A stretch of 64,000 nt of DNA, from NCBI RefSeq assembly GCF_000380025.1, contig NZ_KB904183.1:33344-97343 (forward strand), written 5' to 3'. The position numbers were made by a program, and so were the translations under genes. The stretch comes from Streptococcus entericus DSM 14446. GTDB lineage: Bacteria; Bacillota; Bacilli; Lactobacillales; Streptococcaceae. This document shows, piece after piece, positions 25,077 to 37,197 of this stretch; within the stretch, counting starts at the first letter, position 1, and every line of letters starts with the position of its first letter. The notes below the pieces were generated by a model that did no database searches, was not told the DNA's origin, and saw nothing but the letters and a program-made list of their open reading frames with translations.

Positions 25077-25733
25077 ATGTCTCATAACCGTTCTCTCGTT
25101 CCTATTGGCTACCTGTTGCTCTATCTTTTTCTCGTCAAGGGAAAATTTCTGAGCGCCATTTTTCCGCATGGTGTCCATATCTTCGTGTCTTATGGCGTCT
25201 TAGCGTTCCTTGCAGCTTATCTCTTTCGGCAAGAGTTAAGGCAGTCTTTCCAAAAAGTGACCTCCTTGGGCTGGAAAATCCTGTGGTGGCTGCTAGGTGC
25301 TTATGTTGCTATGGTTTTATTGGGTACGCTTGGCGGGTTGCTGAGTGACACCTTGCTGAGCCTATTTGGCTTAAGTGGCTATCAGTTGCAAAATGATACA
25401 GCAATAACGCAGGTTCTGGCTCGGTTTCCAAAAGTTTTGATTTTATTAGTGTTAGGGGTATTGGGTCCCTTTGTCGAAGAAGTGGTTTACCGTCATATTA
25501 TTTTTGGGTGGTGTCAGAACGTCATGCCTTATGCTCTATCGCTAAGTGTTCAGGCCTTGTTATTCGGAATGATTCACATGCATCAGCTGAGTTGGGCAGA
25601 GCTGTTCAGTGTTCTTCCTCACGTCATGAGTGGTCTGGTTTTGGGTTATCTCTATAACAAGGGACAAGGGCTCTGGCTACCTTGGTGGCTGCACAGTTTT
25701 GAAAATCTATCTGCCTTTCTGGGAAGTTTTTAA
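25077..25733 (+). CDS. CPBP family intramembrane metalloprotease
   Basis: The 218-aa membrane protein with about six helices has GPFVEEVVYRHIIFG (motif 1, EE pair and R, about residues 128-142), FGMIHMHQ (motif 2 His, about 162-169) and WWLHSFENL (motif 3 His). All expected CPBP metal residues are present, so it is probably active. Its start is 3 bp after the membrane-tethered XRE regulator. Likely roles are regulated peptide processing or bacteriocin immunity, but no substrate gene is adjacent. Confidence 0.85.
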   Translation: MSHNRSLVPIGYLLLYLFLVKGKFLSAIFPHGVHIFVSYGVLAFLAAYLFRQELRQSFQKVTSLGWKILWWLLGAYVAMVLLGTLGGLLSDTLLSLFGLSGYQLQNDTAITQVLARFPKVLILLVLGVLGPFVEEVVYRHIIFGWCQNVMPYALSLSVQALLFGMIHMHQLSWAELFSVLPHVMSGLVLGYLYNKGQGLWLPWWLHSFENLSAFLGSF

Positions 25734-25765
25734 GTCATAAGCCGTGCGGAAAAAGAATGGAAAGT

Positions 25766-25789
25766 AAAAAGCGTCAGTCGACGCTTTTT
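25766..25789. terminator. Bidirectional terminator between convergent genes
   Basis: AAAAAGCGTC and GACGCTTTTT form a perfect 10-bp inverted repeat with loop AGTC, serving both the CPBP gene and the flavoprotein gene. Confidence 0.88.
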
Positions 25790-25796
25790 GTTCAGC

Positions 25797-27151
<1,355 letters not shown>

Positions 27152-27182
27152 AAAAAATCGAGGAGCAAGCAGCCTCGATTTT
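27152..27182 (-). terminator. Terminator of the 68-aa membrane protein gene
   Basis: AAAATCGAGG and CCTCGATTTT form a 10-bp stem with a 9-nt loop followed by T on the minus strand. Confidence 0.85.
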
Positions 27183-27184
27183 GT

Positions 27185-27391
27185 TTATTTTTTGCTGTAG
27201 TCGTCATAAAACTCATCATAAAATTTGTTGTACAGAGATCTTATCACGATGACGCCATGAAATAAAAAGAGAAAAAATCCGTAAAACAAAGTCGCCTGTA
27301 AGGAAAATTGCTCTTTGTAATAGAGAGCGCTGACGACAACTAAGTCAACGAAAAATAGTTGCAGTACTGCCTGATTTAGAATTTTTTTCAT
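27185..27391 (-). CDS. Small two-helix membrane protein
   Basis: The 68-aa protein has two hydrophobic segments (about 5-22 and 28-47) and a charged, Tyr/Asp-rich tail (YNKFYDEFYDDYSKK). No family is recognized. AAGGAGG seven nt upstream supports the start at 27391 rather than the longer frame. It has its own terminator, so it is probably expressed as a short transcript. Confidence 0.6.
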   Translation of the reverse strand: MKKILNQAVLQLFFVDLVVVSALYYKEQFSLQATLFYGFFLFLFHGVIVIRSLYNKFYDEFYDDYSKK

Positions 27392-27551
27392 CCTATAACC
27401 TCCTTGAAAATGTGCCAGAAATGTTATCGCTTGCATGTTATCTATCTTTATTTTATCACAAAAGTGGCAAAAAATCGATTGACAAGAAAGTCAGGATAGC
27501 TTAACGGCTAACTAATATCAAGGTTTTGTACAGGTAGCGAAGTGGATAGGT

Positions 27552-27776
27552 TTACTTCCCAAACCGCTCTTCCTCAGCAGGGATGAGTTTATCTCTGATT
27601 AAGGTCGAGATGTTTTCCCAAGAATAAATCATCACGCTGACGGTCAGAAGAAGGAGGGCACTTTTTATCCAGTTCTCCCCATGTCTGAGAGCCGAAATGA
27701 GACTGCCGATACAGATTCCTGCTGCCAGCCAGAGGGCGTTGAGGGTGTAGCGTAAACGTTTATCTAGTTTTTTCAT
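27552..27776 (-). CDS. Small membrane protein downstream of mutS
   Basis: The 74-aa protein has two predicted membrane helices (about 13-30 and 38-56) and a charged C-terminus (LIPAEEERFGK). The family is not recognized. AAGGAAAA precedes the ATG at 27776. It lies 31 bp after mutS on the same strand, so it may be expressed with it; a functional relation is not implied. Confidence 0.6.
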   Translation of the reverse strand: MKKLDKRLRYTLNALWLAAGICIGSLISALRHGENWIKSALLLLTVSVMIYSWENISTLIRDKLIPAEEERFGK

Positions 27777-27807
27777 CTTGTTTTCCTTAGTTGTTGTAGC
27801 TTGTGGC

Positions 27808-30363
27808 TTATAGTAAGTTTTTGAGTTCATAGAGAGCATTCATGGCTTCCATAGGGGTCATGGTCATGACATCCATGTCTCGGAGCTTGGCGTCGATTAG
27901 GGAATCAGGTCCTTGCTCAAAGAGGTCTAACTGCCCAGTGGTTGCTTGACCGTCTCTGGTATCGGGTTTGTCTGCTCGGCTATTGTCCAACAAAACAGGC
28001 GAAGCCGTCTCCAAGTCGTGAAGGACCCTCTCCGCCCGAGATAGGAGGCTGGTCGGGAGGCCAGCGATTTTGGCAACGTGGATGCCGTAGGACTTGTCGG
28101 CAGGGCCATCTGCGATTTTATGGAGAAAGGTCACCTCGCCGTCCTTTTCCAGCGTGGTCACGTGAACGTTGACGAGGTGGGACAGGGTGTCGGCTAGACT
28201 GGTGAGCTCGTGATAGTGAGTGGCAAAGAGGGTCTTTGCGCCGATATGGTCATGAAGATGTTCGATGATGGATTGTGCTAGCGCCATGCCATCATAGGTA
28301 GCCGTGCCTCGACCGAGTTCGTCAAAGAGAATGAGTGACCGGTCACTGGCACGTCTGATGGCTTGATTGGCTTCCATCATTTCCACCATAAAGGTCGATT
28401 GCCCTGAAATCAAATCATCAGAAGCACCAATACGTGTGAAAATAGCGTCAAAGAGTGGCAGGTCACAGCTCTCAGCTGCGACATAAGCTCCCATTTGTGC
28501 CATAATGACGGTGAGCGCTAGCTGCCTCATATAGGTAGACTTACCTGCCATATTCGGTCCCGTGATGAGCTGAATGGCTGTGGTCTGGTCAAGGTGAATC
28601 GAATTTGGTACATAAACCTGCTTGCCCATGACTTTCTCAACGACGGCATGTCGACCGTCAATGATGGCAATGCGAGCATCTTGGTTAAAGGTCGGTCTGA
28701 TGTAGTGATTGGTTTCTGCCACAGTCGCAAGGCTTTGAAGCACATCAACCTCGGCTAAGGTTTTGGCCAGGCTCTGCAAACGCCCGATGTAGGTCTCGAC
28801 TTGCTGCCTGATACGCATGAAAATATCGTACTCCAAGCTGGCAGACTGCTCTCTGGCTTCCAGCATCTCACCCTCAATTTTGGCAAGTTCTGCTGTGCCG
28901 AAGCGTTCGGAATTTTTCAGGGTCGCCTTACGGTAAAAATGGTCTGGAACATGGCTGAGCTGTGAGTTGGTCACATGGAAGTAGTAGCCATCTTTGCGAT
29001 TATAGTCGATTTTTAGGTTGCTAATACCTGAGTTGGCGCGTTCTTTGGCTTCAATGTCTGCAATCCATCCAGTCCCTTCGCGGATGACCTTGCGGTAGCG
29101 ATCCAGTTGCTCGTCAAAGCCTGTTTTGATGATGTTACCTTCGGTTATCGTATTTGGGGCGTCAGGGTCAATAGCAGAGCTGATGAGGCTTTCTAACTCT
29201 GGCAGGCTGTCTAGACGTGTCACCAAGTCTTCCAGACAAGAAGCCCCAAAGCTTGTCAGAATTGCACGGATATAGGGCACCTGAGCCAGGGTCTGTCCCA
29301 GCTGTAGCAGGTCACGAGGGTTGGCCTTGCCAAAAGAGACCCGACTAGCCAGTCGCTCAATATCATAAACCCCTCGGAAACTGTCGGTTAGATCATGACG
29401 CGTGATAAAGTCATCTAAGAAGGTCTGGATAATCTCCTGCCGATTGCTAATCGCAGCCAAGTTAATCAGAGGGCGGTCGATCCATGCCCGCAAGAGCCTT
29501 GTTCCCATGGCAGTCTTGGTGGCATCTAGGAGCCAAAATAAGCTCCCTTGTTTTTTATGTGTCCGACTGTTTTCCAGCAGGTCAAGGCTGGTCTTGGTCG
29601 CGTAACTCATCTGGAGATAGTCTTTTGTTTCGTAATGCACAAGAGGTTGCAGGTGCGTGAGTTCCCGTTTTTGGGTATTTTGGAGGTATTGGAGCAACTT
29701 GCCCGCAGCAGAGCGTTCAACAGCTGATAATTGCTGGTCTAATAAATGATCGGCTGTGCCCTCTGTTTTTTCCTCTGACAGGAGGAGGTTGAGTTGCTTG
29801 GTCAGCAGTTGCTCTTCTGTGTTTGACAAGTCATAGCCGACAACGACTTCTCTAGCTCTCAAGGTTTGGATTTCGCTACAGACTGCCGTAAAATCACTGA
29901 GCTGGGTTGCAAAAAACTCACCAGTTGAGACGTCCATATAAGCCAGTCCAAAGCTGCCTGCAAGGCGATCGATGGCAACAAGGAAGTTATTGGCGGCATC
30001 TGGCTTGGTCATATCAACCGCCGTGCCTGGGGTGATGACCTGAACGACATCTCTTTTGACCACACCAACAGCAGACTTAGGGTCTTCTAACTGCTCGGCT
30101 ATGGCTACCTTATACCCTAAATCAATCAAGACATCAATGTACTGCTGGGCAGAATGATGGGGCACGCCAGCCATGGGAATAGGATGTTCAGCATTTTTAT
30201 TGCGGCTGGTCAAATTGAGTTCTAAGAGTTGAGCAGCCTTGACAGCATCCTCGTAGAAGAGTTCATAGAAATCCCCCATGCGAAAGAGTAAAAAGGCATC
30301 AGGGTATTGGGCCTTGATGTCTAAATACTGTTGCATACCAGGGGAAATTTTTTCTTTAGACAT
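27808..30363 (-). CDS. mutS: DNA mismatch repair protein MutS
   Basis: This 851-aa protein is full length for MutS1. The N-terminal mismatch-binding domain is intact ([17 protein letters not shown], with the conserved Phe-x-Glu for mispair contact in GDFYELF). The ATPase has Walker [10 protein letters not shown], then [12 protein letters not shown] (Walker B/signature) and [15 protein letters not shown] precedes the start at 30363. mutS is divergent from argS; TATACT at about 30390 is its likely -10. Confidence 0.97.
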   Translation of the reverse strand: MSKEKISPGMQQYLDIKAQYPDAFLLFRMGDFYELFYEDAVKAAQLLELNLTSRNKNAEHPIPMAGVPHHSAQQYIDVLIDLGYKVAIAEQLEDPKSAVGVVKRDVVQVITPGTAVDMTKPDAANNFLVAIDRLAGSFGLAYMDVSTGEFFATQLSDFTAVCSEIQTLRAREVVVGYDLSNTEEQLLTKQLNLLLSEEKTEGTADHLLDQQLSAVERSAAGKLLQYLQNTQKRELTHLQPLVHYETKDYLQMSYATKTSLDLLENSRTHKKQGSLFWLLDATKTAMGTRLLRAWIDRPLINLAAISNRQEIIQTFLDDFITRHDLTDSFRGVYDIERLASRVSFGKANPRDLLQLGQTLAQVPYIRAILTSFGASCLEDLVTRLDSLPELESLISSAIDPDAPNTITEGNIIKTGFDEQLDRYRKVIREGTGWIADIEAKERANSGISNLKIDYNRKDGYYFHVTNSQLSHVPDHFYRKATLKNSERFGTAELAKIEGEMLEAREQSASLEYDIFMRIRQQVETYIGRLQSLAKTLAEVDVLQSLATVAETNHYIRPTFNQDARIAIIDGRHAVVEKVMGKQVYVPNSIHLDQTTAIQLITGPNMAGKSTYMRQLALTVIMAQMGAYVAAESCDLPLFDAIFTRIGASDDLISGQSTFMVEMMEANQAIRRASDRSLILFDELGRGTATYDGMALAQSIIEHLHDHIGAKTLFATHYHELTSLADTLSHLVNVHVTTLEKDGEVTFLHKIADGPADKSYGIHVAKIAGLPTSLLSRAERVLHDLETASPVLLDNSRADKPDTRDGQATTGQLDLFEQGPDSLIDAKLRDMDVMTMTPMEAMNALYELKNLL

Positions 30364-30453
30364 GGTCACCTCCGTCAGTTCATTTTTTCCAGTATAGCAA
30401 AAATCACGATTTTTTTCAGCCTTTTTCATCTTTGCCTTAGCTTTATTTTGTGG

Positions 30454-30459
30454 TAAAAT
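30454..30459 (+). promoter_or_regulatory. -10 box of argS
   Basis: TGG-TAAAAT lies about 30 bp upstream of the argS start. Confidence 0.5.
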
Positions 30460-30489
30460 AAAAGGAAAAATAATTTTTGGAGACAGATT

Positions 30490-32181
30490 ATGACTGCAAA
30501 ACAACTCATTGCTCAAGAGCTGGCCAAGCATATTGACCAGTTGGACGAGCAGGCCATCGCTAACCTCTTAGAAAAACCAAAGCATGCGAGTATGGGAGAC
30601 TTGGCCTTTCCGACCTTCAGTTTGGCTAAGGCTCTTCGTCGGGCACCGCAGGCTATCGCCAGTGACATCGCCGAGCAGATTGACCAGACACAGTTTGATA
30701 AGGTTGAAGCAGTTGGTCCATACCTTAACTTTTTCTTAGATAAACGCCAGATTTCAGCAGAAGTATTGTCAGAGGTCATCGCGGCAGGTGAACGTTATGG
30801 TGACCAGGCTATTGGGGCAGGACAGACCGTTGCGATTGACTTATCTAGTCCCAACATCGCTAAGCCATTTTCTATCGGACATCTACGTTCGACCGTTATC
30901 GGGGATAGTTTGGCCAAGATTTTCCAAAAAATTGGTTACAAAACTGTCCGTATCAACCACCTCGGTGACTGGGGCAAGCAGTTTGGTCTGCTCATTGTGG
31001 CTTACAAAAAATGGGGCAATGAAGAAGCAGTGAAAGCAAACCCGATTGCAGAGTTGCTGAAACTTTACGTTCGGATCAACGATGAGGCCAAGGCTGACCC
31101 TAGTCTTGACCAAGAAGGTCGAGACTGGTTCCTCAAATTGGAAAACGGCGACCAAGAAGCGCTCGAGCTCTGGCAATGGTTCCGCGATGAGAGTTTGGTG
31201 GAGTTCAACCGTATCTATGCTGAACTGGGGGTTCAATTTGACAGCCTCAATGGTGAAGCCTTCTACAATGACAAGATGGACGAAGTGGTTGACCTGCTGG
31301 AAAGCAAGGGCTTATTGCAGCTCTCAAATGGTGCTCAGGTAGTCGATTTGACCAAGTACGGCATCGAACACCCTGCCTTGATTAAAAAATCAGATGGTGC
31401 TACGCTTTACATCACCCGTGACTTGGCAGCGGCGCTTTACCGCAAGCGCACCTACGATTTTGCTAAGAGCATCTATGTGGTCGGTCAGGAGCAGTCTGCC
31501 CACTTCAAGCAGCTCAAAGCTGTGCTTAATGAAATGGGTTATGCTTGGCACCAAGATGTTGAGCATGTGTCCTTTGGGTTGGTGACCAAGGGTGGTCAGA
31601 AGCTCTCGACCCGTAAGGGCAATGTGATTTTACTTGAGCCAACCATCGCAGAAGCTGTCAGCCGAGCTAAGGCGCAGATAGAGGCGAAAAATCCTCATCT
31701 GGCCAACAAAGATGCGGTGGCTCATGCTGTTGGTGTCGGTGCCATCAAGTTCTATGACCTCAAAACTGACCGCAACAATGGTTATGATTTTGATTTAGAA
31801 GCCATGGTATCTTTTGAAGGAGAAACTGGTCCCTATGTTCAGTATGCCCATGCTCGGATTCAATCAATCCTGAGAAAGGCTGATTTTCAACCAGCAGCAG
31901 GAGCTTCTTACAGCTTAGATGATGCGGATGCTTGGGAGATTATCAAACTCTTGCAGGAATTTCCAGCCACCATCACACGGGCAGCTGATAAGCTAACGCC
32001 TGATGTCATTGCTAAGTTTGCAATCAATCTCGCTCAGAGCTTTAACAAGTACTATGCCCACACTCGGATTTTGGACGATAGCCCAGAACGAGATAGCCGT
32101 CTAGCTCTCAGCTATGCGACCGCTATCGTGCTTAAGCAAGCCCTCGCCTTGCTCGGTGTTGAAGCACCAGATGAAATGTAA
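30490..32181 (+). CDS. argS: Arginine--tRNA ligase
   Basis: This 563-aa class I synthetase has the N-terminal additional domain (about 1-110), the HIGH-equivalent FSIGHLRST in [16 protein letters not shown] (about 118-133) and a non-canonical KMSKS region (QKLSTRKGN, about 371-380), as is usual for ArgRS. The C-terminal anticodon-binding helical domain ends normally. The Arg repressor gene often found between argS and mutS in streptococci is absent here; mutS is the direct divergent neighbour. Confidence 0.97.
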   Translation: MTAKQLIAQELAKHIDQLDEQAIANLLEKPKHASMGDLAFPTFSLAKALRRAPQAIASDIAEQIDQTQFDKVEAVGPYLNFFLDKRQISAEVLSEVIAAGERYGDQAIGAGQTVAIDLSSPNIAKPFSIGHLRSTVIGDSLAKIFQKIGYKTVRINHLGDWGKQFGLLIVAYKKWGNEEAVKANPIAELLKLYVRINDEAKADPSLDQEGRDWFLKLENGDQEALELWQWFRDESLVEFNRIYAELGVQFDSLNGEAFYNDKMDEVVDLLESKGLLQLSNGAQVVDLTKYGIEHPALIKKSDGATLYITRDLAAALYRKRTYDFAKSIYVVGQEQSAHFKQLKAVLNEMGYAWHQDVEHVSFGLVTKGGQKLSTRKGNVILLEPTIAEAVSRAKAQIEAKNPHLANKDAVAHAVGVGAIKFYDLKTDRNNGYDFDLEAMVSFEGETGPYVQYAHARIQSILRKADFQPAAGASYSLDDADAWEIIKLLQEFPATITRAADKLTPDVIAKFAINLAQSFNKYYAHTRILDDSPERDSRLALSYATAIVLKQALALLGVEAPDEM

Positions 32182-32297
32182 GAAATTTTGCATGGTTATA
32201 GGTTTATTGTTCGGATAGTCCTGTTAACAGCTCATAAGGACTGACGAAAAAATTCCTCTAACCAGTAAAAATAGTTCCACATTTGCCTAAAATATGG

Positions 32298-32303
32298 TAA
32301 AAT
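32298..32303 (+). promoter_or_regulatory. -10 box of tig
   Basis: TGG-TAAAAT lies 35 bp upstream of the tig start. Confidence 0.5.
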
Positions 32304-32338
32304 AGGCTGTATATTATTTTTTTAAGGAGTGTGACAGC

Positions 32339-33622
32339 ATGTCTGCAACATTTGAAAACAAAACAACCAACCGTGGTGTGATCACTTTCACCATCGGTCA
32401 GGAGCAAATCAAGCCAGCTCTTGACAAGGCATTCAATAAAATCAAGAAAAATCTTAACGCCCCAGGTTTCCGTAAAGGCAACATTCCACGTGCCGTCTTC
32501 AACCAACGTTTTGGTGAAGAAGCTCTCTACGAGGAAGCTCTTAACAGCATCTTGCCTAGCGCTTATGAGGCTGCTGTTGCGGAGCTTGGTTTGGACGTGG
32601 TTGCCCAACCAAAAATCGATATCGCTTCTATGGAAAAAGGTCAAGACTGGACCATCACAGCTGAAGTGGTGACGAAGCCAGAAGTAAAACTTGGTGACTA
32701 CAAAAACTTGGCTGTCGACGTCACTGAAACTAAAGAAGTAACTGACGAAGAAGTAGATGCTAAAATCGAGCGTGCGCGTCAAAACTTGGCTGAATTGGTC
32801 GTTAAAGACGGTGCGGCTGAGGACGGAGACACTGTTGTTATCGACTTCGTTGGTTCTGTTGATGGTGTTGAGTTTGACGGCGGTAAAGGTGAGAACTTCT
32901 CACTAGCGCTTGGTAGCGGTCAATTTATCCCAGGCTTCGAAGACCAGTTGGTTGGTAGCAAGGCTGGTGAGACGGTCAATGTTAACGTGACTTTCCCAGA
33001 AAACTATCAGGCAGAAGATTTGGCTGGCAAAGACGCCCTCTTTGTCACAACTGTCCATGAAGTCAAAGCTAAAGAAGTTCCTGCCCTTGATGACGAATTG
33101 GCAAAAGACATCGACGAAGACGTTGAAACTCTTGACGACTTAAAAGCGAAGTATCGCAAAGATTTGGAAGTTGAAAAAGCTGTTGCTTATGACGATGCGG
33201 TCGAAGGGGCTGCGCTCGAACTCGCTGTCGCTAATGCAGAAATCGTTGACCTCCCAGAAGAAATGGTTCACGACGAAGTTCACCGTGCCATGAACGAGTT
33301 TATGGGTAACATGCAACGCCAAGGCATTTCACCAGACATGTACTTCCAGTTGACAGGAACAACACAAGATGACCTTCACAAGCAATTTGAAGGCGATGCT
33401 GAAAAACGTACTCGTACAAATCTTGTTATCGAAGCGATTGCTAAAGCAGAGGGCTTTGAGGCAACTGATGAAGAAATCGAAAAAGAAATCAACGATTTGG
33501 CAACAGAATACAACATGCCAGTTGAACAAGTGCGTAGCCTCCTTTCACCAGAGATGCTCAAGCACGATGTTGCGATGAAAAAAGCAGTTGAAGTTATCAC
33601 CAGCACAGCAACTGTCAAATAA
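32339..33622 (+). CDS. tig: Trigger factor (ribosome-associated chaperone, PPIase)
   Basis: The 427-aa protein has the ribosome-docking signature GFRKGNIPR (about 42-50), an FKBP-type prolyl isomerase domain in the middle ([42 protein letters not shown], about 161-205) and a helical C-terminal cradle. It binds near the exit tunnel and folds nascent chains. AAGGAG precedes the ATG. Monocistronic, with a bidirectional terminator. Confidence 0.97.
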   Translation: MSATFENKTTNRGVITFTIGQEQIKPALDKAFNKIKKNLNAPGFRKGNIPRAVFNQRFGEEALYEEALNSILPSAYEAAVAELGLDVVAQPKIDIASMEKGQDWTITAEVVTKPEVKLGDYKNLAVDVTETKEVTDEEVDAKIERARQNLAELVVKDGAAEDGDTVVIDFVGSVDGVEFDGGKGENFSLALGSGQFIPGFEDQLVGSKAGETVNVNVTFPENYQAEDLAGKDALFVTTVHEVKAKEVPALDDELAKDIDEDVETLDDLKAKYRKDLEVEKAVAYDDAVEGAALELAVANAEIVDLPEEMVHDEVHRAMNEFMGNMQRQGISPDMYFQLTGTTQDDLHKQFEGDAEKRTRTNLVIEAIAKAEGFEATDEEIEKEINDLATEYNMPVEQVRSLLSPEMLKHDVAMKKAVEVITSTATVK

Positions 33623-33626
33623 ATTT

Positions 33627-33657
33627 AAAAAATCCGTCCCCTTGGGCGGATTTTTTA
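33627..33657. terminator. Bidirectional terminator between tig and murE
   Basis: AATCCGTCC and GGGCGGATT form a 9-bp stem around CCTT with A- and T-runs on both sides. Confidence 0.85.
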
Positions 33658-33659
33658 TC

Positions 33660-35087
33660 TTACAAGTTCTGATTAGCAATCTCCCAGTCCCCTTGGTAAG
33701 GGACTTTTTGATCATTGATGATTTGGTAGGCATCCCTGCCTTTGCCAGCGATGATAACAGCATCCTGACTGGTTTTGGTTTGTGAGAGAGCAAGTCGGAT
33801 AGCTGCTTCACGGTCCACTTCGATGGTGACAGGACGGTTAATGTGGCTAGCGATTTCTTGGCAGATGGCAAAAGGATCTTCTCGGTTGGGGTCATCTGCC
33901 GTTAAAATAATCTGTAGTTCAGGGTAGTGATTGATGACGCGTCCAAAATCGGCACGGCGACTTTCAGCCTTATTGCCTGTCGAGCCGATAATGAGAAAGA
34001 CCTGTCCTGTTTGGGCAGTTGTCACCACCTTGATGAGTTTGTCGAGGCTGTCACCGTTGTGAGCATAGTCAACAAAAACCTTGGCACCGTTCGTTTGAGT
34101 TAGGATCTCCATCCGACCTGGCACGGTGGTTTGAGCGATGCCTAACCTGATGTCAGTTAAGCTAGCCCCCAATCGTAGACAGGCTAATCCAGCAGCGATA
34201 GCATTGTCTTGGTTGAAATCCCCCAGCAGTTGGATGCTGTACTGCCCAGCTAATTTTCCTGTCGCTGTAAAGTCAAAGGCAGATGAGGTCACGACACGGT
34301 TATCAGAATCCTTACCGTAAGTGTCAAGGTCTCTACCTGCCACCTGCTCAAGCACAACCTCGGCATGGTCCATGCCTGCGTTGATGATAACCGCTCGGCT
34401 ATTGTCCAATAAGAGCCTCTTGTGAGCAAAATAGTCCTCAAAATTCGGGTGCTCAATGGGGCTGATATGGTCGGGCGTGATGTTGAGAAAGACCCCGACA
34501 TCAAAGGTTAGTCCGTAGACCCGCTTGGTCAGGTAGGCTTGGCTGGACACCTCCATGATGAGGTGGGAGCGACCGTTTTTGACCGCTTCAGCCATCATGG
34601 CAAAGAGATCCAGACTTTCAGGTGTGGTCAGCTGGGACTTGAAAAAGGTCTCGCCGTCTAGGGTTGTGCTCATGGTCGATAGCAGAGCAGGCTTGTGGCT
34701 TTGGCGCAAGATATGGTAGGCAAAGTAGGCAGCAGTGGTCTTACCCTTAGTGCCCGTAAAGCCCAACAGTTTCAGCTTATCCTGTGGATTGTCGTAAAAG
34801 CGCATGGCAATCAGGCTCATGGCACGTTTGACATCTTTGACGACAATAGTAGAGCAGGAAACATCGTAGGTTTTTTCTGCCACATAATAGGTCAGACCAG
34901 CCTGAACAGCCTGCTCCAGATAAACAGGGTCAAAGCCAGCCCCCTTGACGAAAAAGAGGGTATCTGCATCGACCTGACGGCTATCGTAGCTGAGTTTGGT
35001 AAAACTGGTGTCAGCCCAGCTAGGAGCGAGAGTGACAAGGTTGTCATCTGCTTTCAATATCTCAAAAATCTCTAATAGGTTTATCAT
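33660..35087 (-). CDS. murE: UDP-MurNAc-L-Ala-D-Glu--L-lysine ligase
   Basis: This 475-aa Mur ligase adds the third amino acid of the peptidoglycan stem peptide. The ATP-binding loop is GTKGKTT (about 110-116), followed by the ligase signature TTPESLDLF and [19 protein letters not shown]. The specificity loop reads TADDPNRED, with Asp-Asp-Pro-Asn, expected for L-Lys incorporation (DAP enzymes have DNPR). The start at 35087 matches the streptococcal N-terminus, although the ribosome binding site AGAGG is only one base from the ATG. The murJ-like gene is divergent. Confidence 0.95.
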   Translation of the reverse strand: MINLLEIFEILKADDNLVTLAPSWADTSFTKLSYDSRQVDADTLFFVKGAGFDPVYLEQAVQAGLTYYVAEKTYDVSCSTIVVKDVKRAMSLIAMRFYDNPQDKLKLLGFTGTKGKTTAAYFAYHILRQSHKPALLSTMSTTLDGETFFKSQLTTPESLDLFAMMAEAVKNGRSHLIMEVSSQAYLTKRVYGLTFDVGVFLNITPDHISPIEHPNFEDYFAHKRLLLDNSRAVIINAGMDHAEVVLEQVAGRDLDTYGKDSDNRVVTSSAFDFTATGKLAGQYSIQLLGDFNQDNAIAAGLACLRLGASLTDIRLGIAQTTVPGRMEILTQTNGAKVFVDYAHNGDSLDKLIKVVTTAQTGQVFLIIGSTGNKAESRRADFGRVINHYPELQIILTADDPNREDPFAICQEIASHINRPVTIEVDREAAIRLALSQTKTSQDAVIIAGKGRDAYQIINDQKVPYQGDWEIANQNL

Positions 35088-35138
35088 ACCTCTATTGTAA
35101 ACCCAAAGCTGGCATTTTACAAGTGACAGGTAAAAGTT

Positions 35139-35144
35139 TATAAT
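35139..35144 (+). promoter_or_regulatory. -10 box of the murJ-like gene
   Basis: TATAAT 34 bp upstream of the GTG start, in the divergent murE spacer. Confidence 0.55.
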
Positions 35145-35178
35145 AAAAAGATAGACTATAGAAAGATTAGGATAACAC

Positions 35179-36825
35179 GTGGTAGAAGAAAACAGTCAAA
35201 CAAACCAGCTCAGCCGAGAAGAGAAGATGTTACGAGGGACAGCCTGGTTGACTTTCGCTAACATCGCAGGACGTTTGCTAGGGGCGGTTTATATCATTCC
35301 GTGGTATGCTTGGATGGGTAAGGTTGCACCACAAGCTAACGCTCTTTATGGCATGGGCTACACCCTCTATGCGACTTTTTTGGTGCTATCCACGACAGGG
35401 ATTAACACAGCAATTTCAAAACAGATTGCTAAGTATAATGCGATTGACCAAGAAGCCAAAGGGATTGGACTAGCTAAACAATTTATCGGCATCATGTTCC
35501 TGTCGGGTCTTATTTTCGCCTCTATTTTATACCTTGGGGCACCGCTCTTATCACGGTTGTCAGGCGCAGAACAGACCTTAGTTCCTGTGCTTAGAAGCTT
35601 GACTTTGGCTGTCCTGGTCTTTCCGATGATGAGTGTGTGTCGAGGTATTTTTCAGGGCTATCACCATGTTAAACCAAATGCTCTCAGTCAGTTAGCAGAA
35701 CAGCTTATCCGTGTCATTTGGATGCTGTTGACCACTTTTTACATCATGAAAATGGGGTCAAAAGACTACGTGTCAGCTGTCACCCAATCGACATTTGCTG
35801 CCTTTGTTGGTATGTTTGCTAGCTTTGCTGTGTTGGGGTATTATTTTTGGCAGTCTGGGCTCTTGAGTAAATTTCTGAAAGCATCGCCAATTAAGGTGCA
35901 GTATCAGGAAAGTTTGCAACTCATCAAGGAAACGTTTCGGACAGCGATTCCGATGATTTTGACAGGAGTTGCCATTCAGCTGTACCAGTTAATCGATCAA
36001 GCAACCTTTGTTAACGTTTTGTTATTCCTCACGGAAGATAGTAAGGAGCGCCTGACCGTTATTTATGCCTACCTATCTGCCAATCCCAATAAGATAGTTA
36101 TGCTGATTGTGGCGGTGGCAATTACGATTGGTGATGTCGGTATCCCATTATTGACGGAGAGCCACCTCAAGGGAGATAAGCGCGGGGTTGCTCGTCTGAT
36201 GCTCAATGGTTTTCAAATGCTGACAGTCTTTGCTCTGCCTGCATTGATGGGGGCTATTCTACTGGCAGAACCACTTTATGTTGTCTTCTATAACCCGTCA
36301 GAAAATTTGGCCATAGGCTTGTTTATCGCGACACTTGTTCAGACCTTCTTGCAATGTACCTATTTTGCCCTATCACCAGTCCTACATGCGGTCAATGAAA
36401 GCCGGGCGGCAGTCCGCTATTTCTACTATGGTGTGGTGGTGAAGTTGCTCACTCAACTGCCCTTGCTATTCCTGTTTCAGGCTTATGGGCCAGTGTTATC
36501 GACAGCTTTAGCCTTGTTAGTCCCATCAATCCTCTTCTATCGTCACTTGCGTGCGGTTACTCAGTTTAATCCCAACATTTTAGTCAGAGATACTGCCCTC
36601 ATCGCTCGCAATACCTTGCTCATGTGTGTGCCTGTTTTTGCTGTTTATTGGAGCTTGAGTTTAGTTATCCAACCGTCTAGCCGTTTACTGGCGGCTGTTC
36701 ACCTTGTTGTTGGTGCAAGTGTCGGAATGATGGTCTATGGGTATCTATCTCTCAAAACACGCAGTCTCGATAAGTTGCTAGGTCAACGCGCCCAACGTTT
36801 AAGGGACATTTGCCGGATTCGTTAA
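35179..36825 (+). CDS. MurJ/SpoVB-type lipid II flippase (MOP superfamily)
   Basis: This 548-aa protein has about 14 membrane helices. The MOP-type N-terminus ([25 protein letters not shown], about 17-41) and the later [11 protein letters not shown] and [11 protein letters not shown] regions match the YtgP/MurJ group that flips lipid-linked wall precursors. Divergence from murE agrees with a role in peptidoglycan assembly. It starts with GTG; the ribosome binding site (TTAGGAT) is weak. A wall teichoic or capsule flippase is a less likely alternative. Confidence 0.85.
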   Translation: MVEENSQTNQLSREEKMLRGTAWLTFANIAGRLLGAVYIIPWYAWMGKVAPQANALYGMGYTLYATFLVLSTTGINTAISKQIAKYNAIDQEAKGIGLAKQFIGIMFLSGLIFASILYLGAPLLSRLSGAEQTLVPVLRSLTLAVLVFPMMSVCRGIFQGYHHVKPNALSQLAEQLIRVIWMLLTTFYIMKMGSKDYVSAVTQSTFAAFVGMFASFAVLGYYFWQSGLLSKFLKASPIKVQYQESLQLIKETFRTAIPMILTGVAIQLYQLIDQATFVNVLLFLTEDSKERLTVIYAYLSANPNKIVMLIVAVAITIGDVGIPLLTESHLKGDKRGVARLMLNGFQMLTVFALPALMGAILLAEPLYVVFYNPSENLAIGLFIATLVQTFLQCTYFALSPVLHAVNESRAAVRYFYYGVVVKLLTQLPLLFLFQAYGPVLSTALALLVPSILFYRHLRAVTQFNPNILVRDTALIARNTLLMCVPVFAVYWSLSLVIQPSSRLLAAVHLVVGASVGMMVYGYLSLKTRSLDKLLGQRAQRLRDICRIR

Positions 36826-36913
36826 CGCTTGAAGCGGTTTAGACAGCTGTGTTGAACAATGAGGTAACCGAGCGGCATAAAAATCGAATAAATAATAAAA
36901 CTGTGAGAAAAAG

Positions 36914-36956
36914 GCATAAGGTCAAGGGCGAGGGCTTGACCTTATGCACTTTTTGT
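36914..36956 (+). terminator. Terminator after the murJ-like gene
   Basis: GCATAAGGTCAAG and CTTGACCTTATGC form a perfect 13-bp stem with an 8-nt loop, then ACTTTTTG. Confidence 0.88.
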
Positions 36957-37158
36957 TATGATTGAAGCTCTTTTGTAGTGTTATCAGTGCGATTTAATCC
37001 TTCTGGGTAGCTAGCTTGGTTTTTTAGACGATCGTCTAGTGTTGTTGTCATTGTTGCTGTTTCAAAAACTGCTTCTGAAGAACGGCTAACAGTGATGTCT
37101 GTCCTGATAGGAGTGGCGTGAAAAAACTTTGTTTTTGCTCTGCTATTGTTCCGAAATC
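36956..37158 (-). pseudogene. Possible protein-gene remnant in the metB upstream region
   Basis: A minus-strand frame is open for about 67 codons and reads like protein (for example TVSRSSEAVFETATMTTTLDDRLKNQ), but it has no start codon before position 37058 and no ribosome binding site. It could be the tail of a lost gene. A 14-bp palindrome, TAGACGATCGTCTA (37025-37038), lies inside. Support is weak. Confidence 0.25.
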
Positions 37159-37164
37159 ATGGTA

Positions 37165-37170
37165 AAATAG
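37165..37170 (+). promoter_or_regulatory. -10 box of the metB-like operon
   Basis: TGG-TAAAAT lies 28 bp upstream of the start chosen for the PLP enzyme; no MET-box is visible here. Confidence 0.5.
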
Positions 37171-37197
37171 AAAGAAAAAGAACAAATGGAGATGGTT

